Shown: positions 17,235 to 26,114 of the stretch, in pieces
How the letters are laid out: each line of letters opens with the position of its first letter
How positions within the stretch are numbered: the stretch's first letter is position 1
Assembly: GCA_964419255.1 (NCBI GenBank)
Contig: CAYQOU010000013.1
Span: 7,287-71,286 of the forward strand
Direction of reading: 5' to 3'
DNA length: 64,000 nucleotides
Origin: CAZPHU01 sp964419255
Lineage (GTDB): Bacteria > Fibrobacterota > Chitinivibrionia > Chitinivibrionales > CAYFVL01
Notes under the pieces: model-generated
Seen by the model: only the letters and a program-made list of their open reading frames with translations
Database searches by the model: none
What the model was told of the DNA's origin: nothing
Program-made: the position numbers and the translations under genes

Positions 17235-18845
17235 ATGAATTCTATGATTTCATATACAGCACTCAATATCATGTTTGCCTTTGGAGTTTCCTTATTATCC
17301 GTATACATGATCGTATGGGCGTTTCTCAAGACACCGTTGTCTGAGTTTTTCAAGGATCCTCCGGGTAAAAGAAAGATTCACCAGCGAGTGGTTCCACGAC
17401 TTGGAGGAGTATGTATTATCATCTCCTTTCTTTTGACGATCTACCTGTGGCATCTGGATACGATCTGGAATCTTCAGCACCTTCCGGTAACTCTCTTCGA
17501 CAGCATCGTTTTTGCCACCTTGACAATTTTTCTGGTGGGTTTTTTGGATGACACCTACATGTTGGAGATCCAGAACAAGGCCAAGTTTCTATTAGAAATA
17601 ATTATCGCCACGGAGATTGTTTTTCTGTTGGGGATCAGGCTTGAGATGATTAACGTTTTCGGAGTGATCATCCCTCTGGGGTGGTTTAGCTATCCGTTGA
17701 CCATACTGTGGATCGTGGGTGTGGCTAATGCGATGAATATCATCGACGGCATAGACGGTCTGGCAAGCAGTGTGGTTCTGGTGTCTTTCCTATCCATTGC
17801 ATTGTTTGCGAGGCTTGCCGAAAACCAGCCTCTTGTCACACTCAGTGTCATTCTGGCGGGAGCAGTGGCGGGTTTTCTGCTCCATAACCGCTCCCCAGCT
17901 CGCGCTTTTCTTGGCGATACCGGCTCACTGTTTCTGGGGATGATTTTAGGGATTTTATCGGTCTATACCGTGACCTACTCCACCGGACAAGGTAGTCCTT
18001 ATCCTATACTGGTTATGTTATTGTTGGTCGGATTGCCGATTCTCGATGTATCGGCAGCCATGGCTCGCAGATATATCAGAGCTTTGACAAACGGAGTAAA
18101 ATGGACCAGAGCCTTTGGTTCGATGACGGTTGCAGACAACGGGCATATCCATCATCGTCTGGTATACAGGGGTTTTCAGCATTCGGAAGCGACTCTTTTC
18201 CTATCCTTTTTGCAGGCGACATTTTGCGCTACTGCATTGATTGTCGTGCATGCACCACCGGTTTTCTCTATTCTTGCATCTTTTTATCTGCTGGTGCTCA
18301 TAATCTGGCTTCTGATGCGCCTGTCTTTTTTGGATAGCCTGGAGAGAATAATCTCAAAAAAAATATTATCCGTAAGCATACCACAGGGTCCGTATCATAT
18401 TGCGGTCGTGGATGCCGATCCCATTCTCAAACATGCCCTTGTCACCTATGAGCAGCACGACTTTTCTTTTCATTTTCTCAATCGTGAACAGGTTTTTGAG
18501 ACAAAAGAACTGGCGTACACCGCAATTATCTTATCCTGCACCGATACAAGCAGCTTCGATGATGATCGGATATTTGCACATCATGTTGCCTTCATAAACG
18601 ATTGTCCGACAATACTTGTCTCGGGTGCAGAAAAAATGCAGCTGCCAAAAGAGAAAATAGAAGCGCAGGGGGTCGTTTTGCATGCGACACGTCCCGTATA
18701 CATCCCGGCATTACTCTATGAGCTCTTTTCCATTGCCAAACACAGAAGTGCCGGTGTGGCTATAAGACACAATCTGATAAATATCACCAAACTCCAACCG
18801 ATCACCGGATGGGCATCTAATGGTAAGAAATTTCCAAAAAAATAG
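17235..18845 (+). CDS. WecA/MraY-type phosphoglycosyltransferase with C-terminal receiver-like domain
   Basis: A 536-residue fusion. Residues 1-375 are a polytopic GT4-type UDP-HexNAc:polyprenyl-phosphate HexNAc-1-phosphate transferase; seen are KRKIHQRVVPRLGG, GFLDDTYML (Asp pair), NAMNIIDGIDGLA, FLGDTGSLFLG and NGHIHHRL. It should start lipid-linked repeat-unit synthesis. From about 385 to 510 comes a cytoplasmic receiver-like domain: VVDADP keeps acidic residues, but the strand where the phospho-acceptor Asp should be reads AIILSC, and the usual KP is RP. The usual WecA ends near 350-370 residues, so the extension is odd. The gene ends in an A7 tract directly before TAG and overlaps the next gene by 26 bases. 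Confidence 0.88.
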   Translation: MNSMISYTALNIMFAFGVSLLSVYMIVWAFLKTPLSEFFKDPPGKRKIHQRVVPRLGGVCIIISFLLTIYLWHLDTIWNLQHLPVTLFDSIVFATLTIFLVGFLDDTYMLEIQNKAKFLLEIIIATEIVFLLGIRLEMINVFGVIIPLGWFSYPLTILWIVGVANAMNIIDGIDGLASSVVLVSFLSIALFARLAENQPLVTLSVILAGAVAGFLLHNRSPARAFLGDTGSLFLGMILGILSVYTVTYSTGQGSPYPILVMLLLVGLPILDVSAAMARRYIRALTNGVKWTRAFGSMTVADNGHIHHRLVYRGFQHSEATLFLSFLQATFCATALIVVHAPPVFSILASFYLLVLIIWLLMRLSFLDSLERIISKKILSVSIPQGPYHIAVVDADPILKHALVTYEQHDFSFHFLNREQVFETKELAYTAIILSCTDTSSFDDDRIFAHHVAFINDCPTILVSGAEKMQLPKEKIEAQGVVLHATRPVYIPALLYELFSIAKHRSAGVAIRHNLINITKLQPITGWASNGKKFPKK

Positions 18846-19299
18846 ACCTCGACTGCTGATTATAAGCAAAAACAGTGAAGTACGTCACGATCTGGTAACT
18901 CTTCTTACCGGTTACGGATATTACGTTGACTATGTGGATAACAGGGAAGATGGCATCCACAATTATCGTGAGCATAAACACCATATTGTCATAATGGATG
19001 TAGCGTCCCTGCCGTCTGATCCTGAACGTATGTTTTCTCTTTTTCAGGCTTATAAGAAAAACCCAGTCATTCTTGTTGCTGCTCACAAGCAGCAGGAATA
19101 TATGGTTTATCCGTATATGCAACAAGGGGTATACGATATCGTTCAGCTCCCCCTGAAAATACATTACCTGCGTTTCATTTTACGCCGCCTGGTCGAGCAC
19201 AGCAGAATGGAGGCGAAAAATGAGTTCATGAGAAGTTTTCTCAAACTCCTTTTCTTCATCTCCCCTGCATGGCTGACTCTGATATTCATTCTGCTTTGA
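18820..19299 (+). CDS. Receiver-like protein with C-terminal membrane tail
   Basis: 159 residues. About 10-130 follows the receiver (CheY) layout: RLLIISKNSE, IVIMDVASL with a plausible phospho-acceptor Asp60, PVILVAA, and QLPLKIHYL. The paired acidic residues near the N-terminus are replaced by SKNS and the conserved Lys is missing, so phosphorylation is doubtful. Residues 138-158 (LLFFISPAWLTLIFIL) form a membrane tail. The ATG lies inside the WecA-like gene and is out of frame with it. Loss of one A from the A7 tract at 18836-18842 would join the two frames, so it may be a third module of the same protein. Confidence 0.72.
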   Translation: MVRNFQKNRPRLLIISKNSEVRHDLVTLLTGYGYYVDYVDNREDGIHNYREHKHHIVIMDVASLPSDPERMFSLFQAYKKNPVILVAAHKQQEYMVYPYMQQGVYDIVQLPLKIHYLRFILRRLVEHSRMEAKNEFMRSFLKLLFFISPAWLTLIFILL

Positions 19300-19351
19300 T
19301 ACCACAGCGGTACAGTTTTTGCAAATTATTTTTATGTAAAGGGGTTGATGA

Positions 19352-20233
19352 ATGAACATCTTAACTTTCGACATAGAAGACTGGTTCCATATACTTGACA
19401 ACACCAACACAAAGACTGCCCAACAGTGGACCAGGTTCCAGACTCGAATACATGCAAACACCGATCGTATACTCGACCTGCTTACCAAAAAGAGTCAAAA
19501 AGCGACGTTTTTCTGCCTCGGATGGGTCGCTCGATGTTATCCCGAAATCATAAAGGCTATCGATAATGCGGGCTTTGAGATTGCTTCTCATTCCGATATG
19601 CACCAGCTCTCATATGAGCTTGACCCGAAATCCTTTAAAGAGGATGTTCACCGGTCAATTGTTTCGATCGAAGATGTTATCGGTAAGCCGGTCAGAGCGT
19701 TTCGAGCACCCGGCTTTTCTTTACGTGAAGATAACATCTGGGTGCTGGAGACACTCTTTGAGCAGGGTATAACTCACGACAGCTCAATTTTCCCCGCTCC
19801 GCGCGCTCATGGCGGATTCCCCTCATTTGGCACTGCCGAGCCGGCATTCATACAAATGGGCTCATACAAGCTTAAGGAGTTTCCGATCAATACATTCTCC
19901 TTTGCCGGAAAAGAGCTGGTGTTTTCAGGTGGTGGTTATTTCAGACTTCTCCCCTATGCTGTGATTAAGCATCTGATGAAAAAAAGTTCGTATGTGATGA
20001 CATACTTTCATCCCAGAGATTTTGACCCCGATCAACCCGTGCTGGATGGCTTGCCCGCGATCAGAAGATTCAAATCATATGTCGGGTTGGGCCGGGCGTT
20101 TGATAAGCTTAAATCATTGCTAAACGATTTTACCTTCTCAGATCTTTCGCAAGCCGATGCGCAAGTCGATTGGAACGAGGTAAAGGATATTTCTTTAAAA
20201 TTCGCTCCTTTGACAACGGGAGGTACCCGATGA
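19352..20233 (+). CDS. Polysaccharide deacetylase (PEP-CTERM-locus-like NodB domain)
   Basis: 293 residues with NodB-fold motifs: LTFDIEDWFH at the N-terminus (catalytic Asp7 and metal Asp), ASHSDMHQ (H80 and H84, metal ligands), FRAPGFS, and a late TYFHPRDFD. The opening NILTFDIEDWFH and HPRDFDP are typical of the deacetylase subfamily found in exosortase-associated exopolysaccharide loci. It should remove N-acetyl groups from the polymer or its intermediates. No signal peptide is visible. The stop overlaps the epimerase start (ATGA). Confidence 0.88.
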   Translation: MNILTFDIEDWFHILDNTNTKTAQQWTRFQTRIHANTDRILDLLTKKSQKATFFCLGWVARCYPEIIKAIDNAGFEIASHSDMHQLSYELDPKSFKEDVHRSIVSIEDVIGKPVRAFRAPGFSLREDNIWVLETLFEQGITHDSSIFPAPRAHGGFPSFGTAEPAFIQMGSYKLKEFPINTFSFAGKELVFSGGGYFRLLPYAVIKHLMKKSSYVMTYFHPRDFDPDQPVLDGLPAIRRFKSYVGLGRAFDKLKSLLNDFTFSDLSQADAQVDWNEVKDISLKFAPLTTGGTR

Positions 20234-21222
20234 GTTCGCTTGTTGTGTTTGGAGGATCGGGATTTGTGGGTACTCACCTGACAAATATGCTGGGAGATGC
20301 GTTCGAAAGGATATACATTGCGGATATACGCAGCCCGGGATGGCATCTAAAAGAAACCGCCGTCACTAATCCACGGGCAACATATGTATACTGCGATGTG
20401 CGAAAACCCATTGACCGTTCTCTTTTTGATTCAGACGTTACCGCCATTATCAATTTGGCAGCTGTACACACCAGCCCCGGACACGAGCCTCATGAATATT
20501 TCGAGACAAATATCACAGGAGCCCGACATGTTTGCGACTATGCATCTGATGCAGATATAAAACGGATTGTGTTCACCAGCTCCATTTCCGTGTACGGGCC
20601 CGGCGAAGATGAAAAAACGGAGGATACCGTTCCCATGCCGGCAATACCCTACGGCTCATCGAAAATCATTGCGGAATATATTCACCGCGAATGGTTGTTT
20701 GCCGGTTCTGATAGAAGACTTTCGGTGGTTCGGCCTGCTGTGATTTTCGGTATCGGAGAAGGAGGAAACTTTACCCGTATTGCAAACACGCTCGAAAAAG
20801 GTATATTTGCCTATCCGGGGAGAACGGATACGGTAAAAGGATGTCTATATGTAAAAGATCTGTGCCGGTATATTCTCCAGCGGCTCGGAGAGGAAGAGCA
20901 TTACAGTCTGGTAAACTTTTGTTATCCTGAAAAAATTACTATCCAGCAGATCGTGAGAAGCTTTAAGAAGCAACTCGGCTATAAGGCGCCGGAGTTTGTC
21001 ATCCCGTGGGTTTTTATCAACGGTGGGGTTTCAGTTTTGAATACCCTCAATATTCCATACGTTAGACGCATGGGCATTGTACCCGATCGTCTAATTAAAC
21101 TGGTTAAATCCACCAACATAAGCTCAAACAAGCTGAAGCAGACTGGATTTACCTTTCAGTATCCTTTGGATGAAGCGCTTGCAGACTGGTCAAAGGACTG
21201 TAACGGCAAGACACTCTATTAG
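20230..21222 (+). CDS. NAD-dependent nucleotide-sugar epimerase/dehydratase
   Basis: 330 residues of the extended SDR type. The Rossmann motif VVFGGSGFVG begins at residue 5, and the catalytic Tyr-x3-Lys is in IPYGSSKIIAEY, with Ser in FTSSISVYG. It likely makes or modifies a nucleotide sugar for the polysaccharide. The frame opens 60 bases earlier, but the ATG at 20230 gives the correct start of the Rossmann strand and overlaps the deacetylase stop by four bases. It ends the plus-strand operon; no terminator is clear in the 140 bases before the converging gene. Confidence 0.88.
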   Translation: MSSLVVFGGSGFVGTHLTNMLGDAFERIYIADIRSPGWHLKETAVTNPRATYVYCDVRKPIDRSLFDSDVTAIINLAAVHTSPGHEPHEYFETNITGARHVCDYASDADIKRIVFTSSISVYGPGEDEKTEDTVPMPAIPYGSSKIIAEYIHREWLFAGSDRRLSVVRPAVIFGIGEGGNFTRIANTLEKGIFAYPGRTDTVKGCLYVKDLCRYILQRLGEEEHYSLVNFCYPEKITIQQIVRSFKKQLGYKAPEFVIPWVFINGGVSVLNTLNIPYVRRMGIVPDRLIKLVKSTNISSNKLKQTGFTFQYPLDEALADWSKDCNGKTLY

Positions 21223-21362
21223 GTCCGGAAAAACAGAAGAATTAAAGATCCGGAGTCAAAAAACCAGAGAATCAGAAAACAAAAACACACAGACAGGCAA
21301 TGCGACAAAAAGCGTGCCAGCCTCCCCGGCAAAAGCTCAAAATTCTGGAGCACAGGTAGTAA

Positions 21363-23378
21363 CTATTGAATGCGTATACGTCTGGAAAAAACATTACCAT
21401 TATGGCGCAAACGCACAAGATACATCTGATTTGCCAGTCCCCTGCTCCTCAGTGCTTGTTTCAAATCAATCCGATGAATTCCGGCACCCATTCTCTTACC
21501 GTTCAGCACCGATATACGTTTTCCCATCATATCAAAAACGCTCAGATCAACTTTTCCTGCCGTGGGTAGACTGTATTCCAAAACGGTTCCCCGGATATCC
21601 ACGGAAAGTGACGAAAAACTGCCGAGGTGCTCTTTTTCCTCAAATACCACCGCCACCGGGTTGAGATCCTCAACCGGAGCGGCTTTCTTAACCAGGCGTA
21701 TGGCATCTGCACAGGAACCTTCATTGCCGTTTGTCCCGCTATGTAAACGGATTTTTGCAGATCCGCTGAAGCAAAAGGAACCGAGATAGTTCCATTGTGC
21801 CCCCCTTTGGCTCTGATCGATACTGTCTACGGTGATGATTCCGCTGTCACATTCTATCCGGTAGCTGACGTCGGTGGGACGTCCCTGCGCCTCCGTCCAG
21901 CAGGCAAAAACCTCATAAGTACCATCTATTCTGGTGTCACTGACCTCCCATTCAAACCATTCTTCTGAATTGGATTGTGTGTAGAGGTAATCATCCCCAT
22001 AATAGCCGCTGAAATGTCTGGAGCTGATCCATCCCGCAGAGGCAGAGACTGCTGAATCCGCATTGTCCAGTATAAGCGAATCCAGCGGCTTGCATACGCG
22101 TAACCTTAAGGTAAAGATTTCCTGCTGCTGCTCCGAGGAAATATCAAGAACAACAGAATCATTCTGAGGCTCGGATGGTGCCGTACCGCTTATGGTGCCA
22201 TTTTCCAGATTTATCCATGATGGAGCATATTGAAGCTGCACTTCTGCAGAAGGATTCTGAGATAAATCCAAGCTGTAGCTGAGTGGCTTTTCGACAACAA
22301 CATCCGCATCGTCCGAAACACTCCGGAGGAGCCCATCACCTTGACGTAGAGGTACCCCTCCGCTTACATTACCATCTTTGTCAATGACAAAAACATACGC
22401 GAGTTCGTTTTCATTGAATGTGCCCATTTGTATGCGGGCTTCTATGTCGTTTTCACTCCACTGAACCGGAAGTGCCACTGTCAATCTGGTGCATTGTTCA
22501 TACACCGGATGATCTCCGATTTCTATCCGAGCACGCGCGTCCTCACCCGATGCGATATACACATCATCAAACATGGGATGACAGTCAGGAGTCGTCCGCC
22601 CATAGCCGTTGATCCTCACTTTTTCAAACATATCCCCCTCATTACACTGCACCTGTGTTGCAGGACGGGCAGTCAGAGTTTCAATGCCGTCAGCACCCAG
22701 CTCATGAACATATATCTGTCCCGATTCATCCGCACGCCCCCTCACCCAGGCCCACAACCGCAGCCACTCACCTTTTTCAAAGCTCCACTGCCGTTCCAGA
22801 GTTCCATGCATGCTGCCTGTTGGGGCCGGCCCAAGACAATCGTCATTTCCGTCCAGAAAAACAGTGTTGCCGACCAGCACGGGCAAAACCAGATCATCAT
22901 CGACGGTACTGCTGCCCTGCACCCACAGCTGCTTCCAGTTTATTCCATCCGCGGTACCTTCGCCGGGATAATTGTCCTGCTCCGGCAGGTAAATCCACCA
23001 GCTCACAAACAGATCGGTATCCCCCCCATCGGGCAATAACGCCTCTGCGTATTTTCTGTACCCATCACTCATGTCCGCTCTGAAAGCTAAACTACCGCTG
23101 ACCGAACTCTCGGATGAATAGGAGGGGTTTCCAGCGGTAGCATTCCATGCCCCGTACCTGGCTGAGCCTTCGCCGGTGTATATGTCCTGCCCGTCGGCTC
23201 CATTCTCAAAATCATCGAAAAGAACGACCCGAGGCCCCCGAGAGCCAAATTCACTCCCTTTTATGCGGATAAGGGCATCCTGTTGCATTATTCCGATAAC
23301 CTCATCCACCACAGGCTGACTGGAAACAAGAAAAACTGCACAGCTAACATACAGGAGCATTTTAACGCTTAAATTCAT
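21363..23378 (-). CDS. Secreted multidomain protein with lectin-like domain and C-terminal FlgD/T9SS-like domain
   Basis: 671 residues. Signal peptide at 1-20. An IPT/TIG-like strand region (IRIKGSEFGSRG) is followed by a domain (about 45-280) resembling concanavalin-type polysaccharide-binding or lyase folds (VLFDDFENGADG, VSWWIYLP, FDDVYIASG). A linker region with an Ig-like cadherin-type segment (SYSLDLS, LENGTISGTAP) follows, then a jelly-roll-like domain (480-580), and finally about 60 residues with DLSVFDMMGKRI, GIHRIDL and YLVRLRHNG, matching type IX secretion / FlgD-Ig-like tails. The N-terminal 300 residues are paralogous to the next gene. Surface attachment near the polysaccharide is likely. 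Confidence 0.7.
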   Translation of the reverse strand: MNLSVKMLLYVSCAVFLVSSQPVVDEVIGIMQQDALIRIKGSEFGSRGPRVVLFDDFENGADGQDIYTGEGSARYGAWNATAGNPSYSSESSVSGSLAFRADMSDGYRKYAEALLPDGGDTDLFVSWWIYLPEQDNYPGEGTADGINWKQLWVQGSSTVDDDLVLPVLVGNTVFLDGNDDCLGPAPTGSMHGTLERQWSFEKGEWLRLWAWVRGRADESGQIYVHELGADGIETLTARPATQVQCNEGDMFEKVRINGYGRTTPDCHPMFDDVYIASGEDARARIEIGDHPVYEQCTRLTVALPVQWSENDIEARIQMGTFNENELAYVFVIDKDGNVSGGVPLRQGDGLLRSVSDDADVVVEKPLSYSLDLSQNPSAEVQLQYAPSWINLENGTISGTAPSEPQNDSVVLDISSEQQQEIFTLRLRVCKPLDSLILDNADSAVSASAGWISSRHFSGYYGDDYLYTQSNSEEWFEWEVSDTRIDGTYEVFACWTEAQGRPTDVSYRIECDSGIITVDSIDQSQRGAQWNYLGSFCFSGSAKIRLHSGTNGNEGSCADAIRLVKKAAPVEDLNPVAVVFEEKEHLGSFSSLSVDIRGTVLEYSLPTAGKVDLSVFDMMGKRISVLNGKRMGAGIHRIDLKQALRSRGLANQMYLVRLRHNGNVFSRRIRIQ

Positions 23379-23511
23379 AGGCCTCCGATTAGCACGAAAA
23401 AACGGGAGATCGATTTAATAGCTTAAATTGGCAAGATTTAAAAAAACGCGCATATTGGTAGTATACGAAATGAATAGTCACATCTATGAAGTAATCTTAA
23501 AAATGCGCACA

Positions 23512-24564
23512 TTATCGCTTTAGAGGGACCCCATCGCTGATTCTGCCCTTCGAGTCCACCACAAAGAGGTATAAACCATGACCGGTTTTTTGTGGCAGGC
23601 GATAAATTTCCGTCGTAATTGAGGAGTCTGACCATTTTTGGATAACCGTGATAGCCAGATCGGTGCATTTACGGTAGTCAGGGGCATTACCGAGAACGAT
23701 TCGTGCGCGTGCATTTTTCCCCGTCGCAATATATACATCATCGTACAAAGGCCTGCTGTTTTGTGTCTGTCGTCCGTACCCGTTTACATACAGACGCTCA
23801 AACATACTTAAAGGAGTACAGAAAATCTGAACTCCTTTTCTTTTGTCTATCGTACTTACCCCATCGGTGGTAAGCTCGTGAAGCGTTAATTCTCCCTCTT
23901 TGAGGTGACTGGCGAATACATAGGCCCAAAGACGGTGCCATCGTCCCTTTTTAAATGTCCACTGTTTTTGCGGTGTTTTTGGTGAGCGGTGAACACTCAC
24001 CGCCGAGAGGCAGTCATCATTGCCGTCAATCAGGATTTCCTTTCCCACCTTAACCGGCACCACCAGATCGTCATCGGTGGTGTTTTCTCCCATGATCCAG
24101 AGAAGTTTCCAGTTTATTCCGTGGGGGCTTGTTTTACCCGGAAAATGATCTGTATCGGCTAAATATACCCAGTAGGAAATAAAAAGCATGCGTTCACCGT
24201 CGCCGTGAAATGTAGATTCCAGAAGGTTACGATACCCGCTACTCATATCGGCCCGCATGGCAAGATTGCCTGACACGGATGTTTTTGAGGAGTAGGTCAC
24301 GTTGCCCTCCGTCCTGTCCCATCCTCCAACAGTCGCGCTGCCGGGCCCCGTTTTGATATCGTTTCCATCGACTCCCTTTTCAAAGGTGTCGAACAGATGA
24401 ACGGTGGCTCCCCTGCTGCCAAATCCGCGTCCCTTTACTGTCACTATATTCTCATTCGTCTTATAGTCTAAAGAGTCAATAAGCGGTCGCTTTGCGTAAG
24501 CGAGGCAAAAAGCCGAGCAGATAGTGCTTAGAAAGAAAAGTATTCTGATGGATGTATTTGACAT
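23512..24564 (-). CDS. Secreted protein paralogous to the N-terminal part of its neighbour
   Basis: 350 residues with a signal peptide (cleavage near LAYA). It aligns by eye along its whole length with residues 20-345 of the 671-residue protein: GRGFGSRGATVHLFDTFEKGVDG, then WKLLWIMG, DGNDDCLS, GYGRQT and YDDVYIATGKNARARI. It lacks the linker, jelly roll and C-terminal sorting domain, so it would be secreted to the periplasm or released. The pair suggests duplication followed by domain gain or loss. Fold resembles a concanavalin-like binding or lyase domain; activity is unknown. Confidence 0.72.
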   Translation of the reverse strand: MSNTSIRILFFLSTICSAFCLAYAKRPLIDSLDYKTNENIVTVKGRGFGSRGATVHLFDTFEKGVDGNDIKTGPGSATVGGWDRTEGNVTYSSKTSVSGNLAMRADMSSGYRNLLESTFHGDGERMLFISYWVYLADTDHFPGKTSPHGINWKLLWIMGENTTDDDLVVPVKVGKEILIDGNDDCLSAVSVHRSPKTPQKQWTFKKGRWHRLWAYVFASHLKEGELTLHELTTDGVSTIDKRKGVQIFCTPLSMFERLYVNGYGRQTQNSRPLYDDVYIATGKNARARIVLGNAPDYRKCTDLAITVIQKWSDSSITTEIYRLPQKTGHGLYLFVVDSKGRISDGVPLKR

Positions 24565-24599
24565 GTTGGCAATCTCTGTTTATTTACACTAAAATTGTA

Positions 24600-26093
24600 T
24601 CACTCTTCGCTCAATGCTTCTGCAGGTATTTTCTTTCTTCGGACAAGAGCATGCACCTTCTTTTTCGCCAAAGCAAGCTCTTCTCGAGTCACTACTCCTG
24701 AGAAAACAACCGTCGCAACGTATGCAAGGAAAATCAGCGATCTCACCCCGATACTGAGAAAGAGTTTTCGGGGGGCGAAAAATTCTGCGGCAGCATAGGC
24801 CAGACCTGCAAAACCAAATACTTTGAATACATGTAGCATTCTAAAATTTATGGGATACATCTTCTGAGCAAAAAGATAATTGAGCACAACGGTTATAAGG
24901 TAGGATGCGTTTAGAGAGATCAATGCACCCCAAATCTTGTATCTGGCGATAAGCAGGAAATTAAGCCCTATATTTACTGCGCCTGCTATAGCATTGATCA
25001 GCGTGATTATTTTTGTCTTCTTCCGGATCATTATACCGGTTTCGAAATGGTATTTGATACCGAAGATGATCATCCCCAGAGCATACAAGGGTACAAATTC
25101 TGAAGCAGCATGGAACTTTTCATCCGTCATGATTCGTACAATATCTCTTGCAAAGATAGACAGTCCCAGCCCAGCCGTACCCACGGTCAATATATAATAA
25201 CGCAAAACAGTTGCATACACCTCTTTGGCATTATCCTGCTTCATGATGGCAAAACGGTGCGGCAGGTAACTGGCCAGAAATGGAGCAGTCATGAGGATAT
25301 GAAGTGATGTGCCAATTCTTTGTGCCAAGGTGTATAAGCCGGTCAGAAGCGGAGTAAAGTAGAAATTAATAAAGAACTTATCCGACTGATTCACCAGCAC
25401 CCGCGGAATATTGGAGAAAATAAGCGGATAGGCAAACAGCATCATCTCCTTTGCCACCTGGCGGGAAAAGGCCACACCGGTGGTAAACAGAATGGGAACA
25501 GTCAGTAAAATTGAAAATGTCGCCTTGGTGATCAGAGACGAATAGAATATTCCGATAACACCGGTTTTATACACAACCACAAACAGTATGTTAAAAGATA
25601 TCAGCATCAAAAGCCGCGTGAAAGAAACTATGACGTATCTTGTCGATGCGGCTTTTATTCTCATATAGGCAAGTCCAATCTCTACGTTAAGTTCAAATAC
25701 CATTGCCGCAGAACCGACCATGAAAATGTTGGTATACCGCCGTGTATCGAAAATCAACAACGACAGCTGTTCTGAAGACAGAAACAATAGAATTAGCCCA
25801 ACTGCCGAAAAACCAAATGAGAGAAGATAGGAGGTCGAAATCACTTTCTTGCGTTTTTCTTCATCATCCTTGTCGTAGTAAAAACGTGCCATAGCGGCAC
25901 TTACCCCCAGGCCCAGGACGATACCGATCAGCTCCATCGATATGTTTACAAGCGACATAATACCGTAGTCACTCGGTGAAAGATACCGGGTATACACAGG
26001 CAGTAACATAAAAGATGCAGCCTGGCTGACTATCGCCCCAATACCGTAAATACTTGTATGCTTCAGAAGAAACTTAAATTCTTTTATTTCCAA
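24600..26093 (-). CDS. Polysaccharide flippase, Wzx/MATE-like
   Basis: A 497-residue polytopic protein with about 14 hydrophobic segments; the start FKFLLKHTSIYGIGAIVSQAASFMLLPVYTRYLSPSDYG is typical of oligosaccharide flippases of the MOP superfamily. It should move the lipid-linked repeat unit across the inner membrane. The C-terminus is basic (KKKVHALVRRKK). Translation starts with TTG at 26093, with AAAGGAC upstream. It is the last gene of the minus-strand glycosyltransferase operon. Confidence 0.9.
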   Translation of the reverse strand: MEIKEFKFLLKHTSIYGIGAIVSQAASFMLLPVYTRYLSPSDYGIMSLVNISMELIGIVLGLGVSAAMARFYYDKDDEEKRKKVISTSYLLSFGFSAVGLILLFLSSEQLSLLIFDTRRYTNIFMVGSAAMVFELNVEIGLAYMRIKAASTRYVIVSFTRLLMLISFNILFVVVYKTGVIGIFYSSLITKATFSILLTVPILFTTGVAFSRQVAKEMMLFAYPLIFSNIPRVLVNQSDKFFINFYFTPLLTGLYTLAQRIGTSLHILMTAPFLASYLPHRFAIMKQDNAKEVYATVLRYYILTVGTAGLGLSIFARDIVRIMTDEKFHAASEFVPLYALGMIIFGIKYHFETGIMIRKKTKIITLINAIAGAVNIGLNFLLIARYKIWGALISLNASYLITVVLNYLFAQKMYPINFRMLHVFKVFGFAGLAYAAAEFFAPRKLFLSIGVRSLIFLAYVATVVFSGVVTREELALAKKKVHALVRRKKIPAEALSEE

Positions 26094-26114
26094 GGTTTTC
26101 TGTCCTTTTCATCC

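Noticed and set aside
18836..18845. Classical -1 ribosomal slippage on A-AAA-AAA before the stop
   Set aside because: A -1 shift reaches a TGA after five codons and does not enter the receiver frame; only loss of one A (or +1) joins the two genes.
21170..21664. 164-residue plus-strand frame after the epimerase
   Set aside because: Begins in the epimerase gene in another frame and overlaps the well-supported secreted protein on the other strand.
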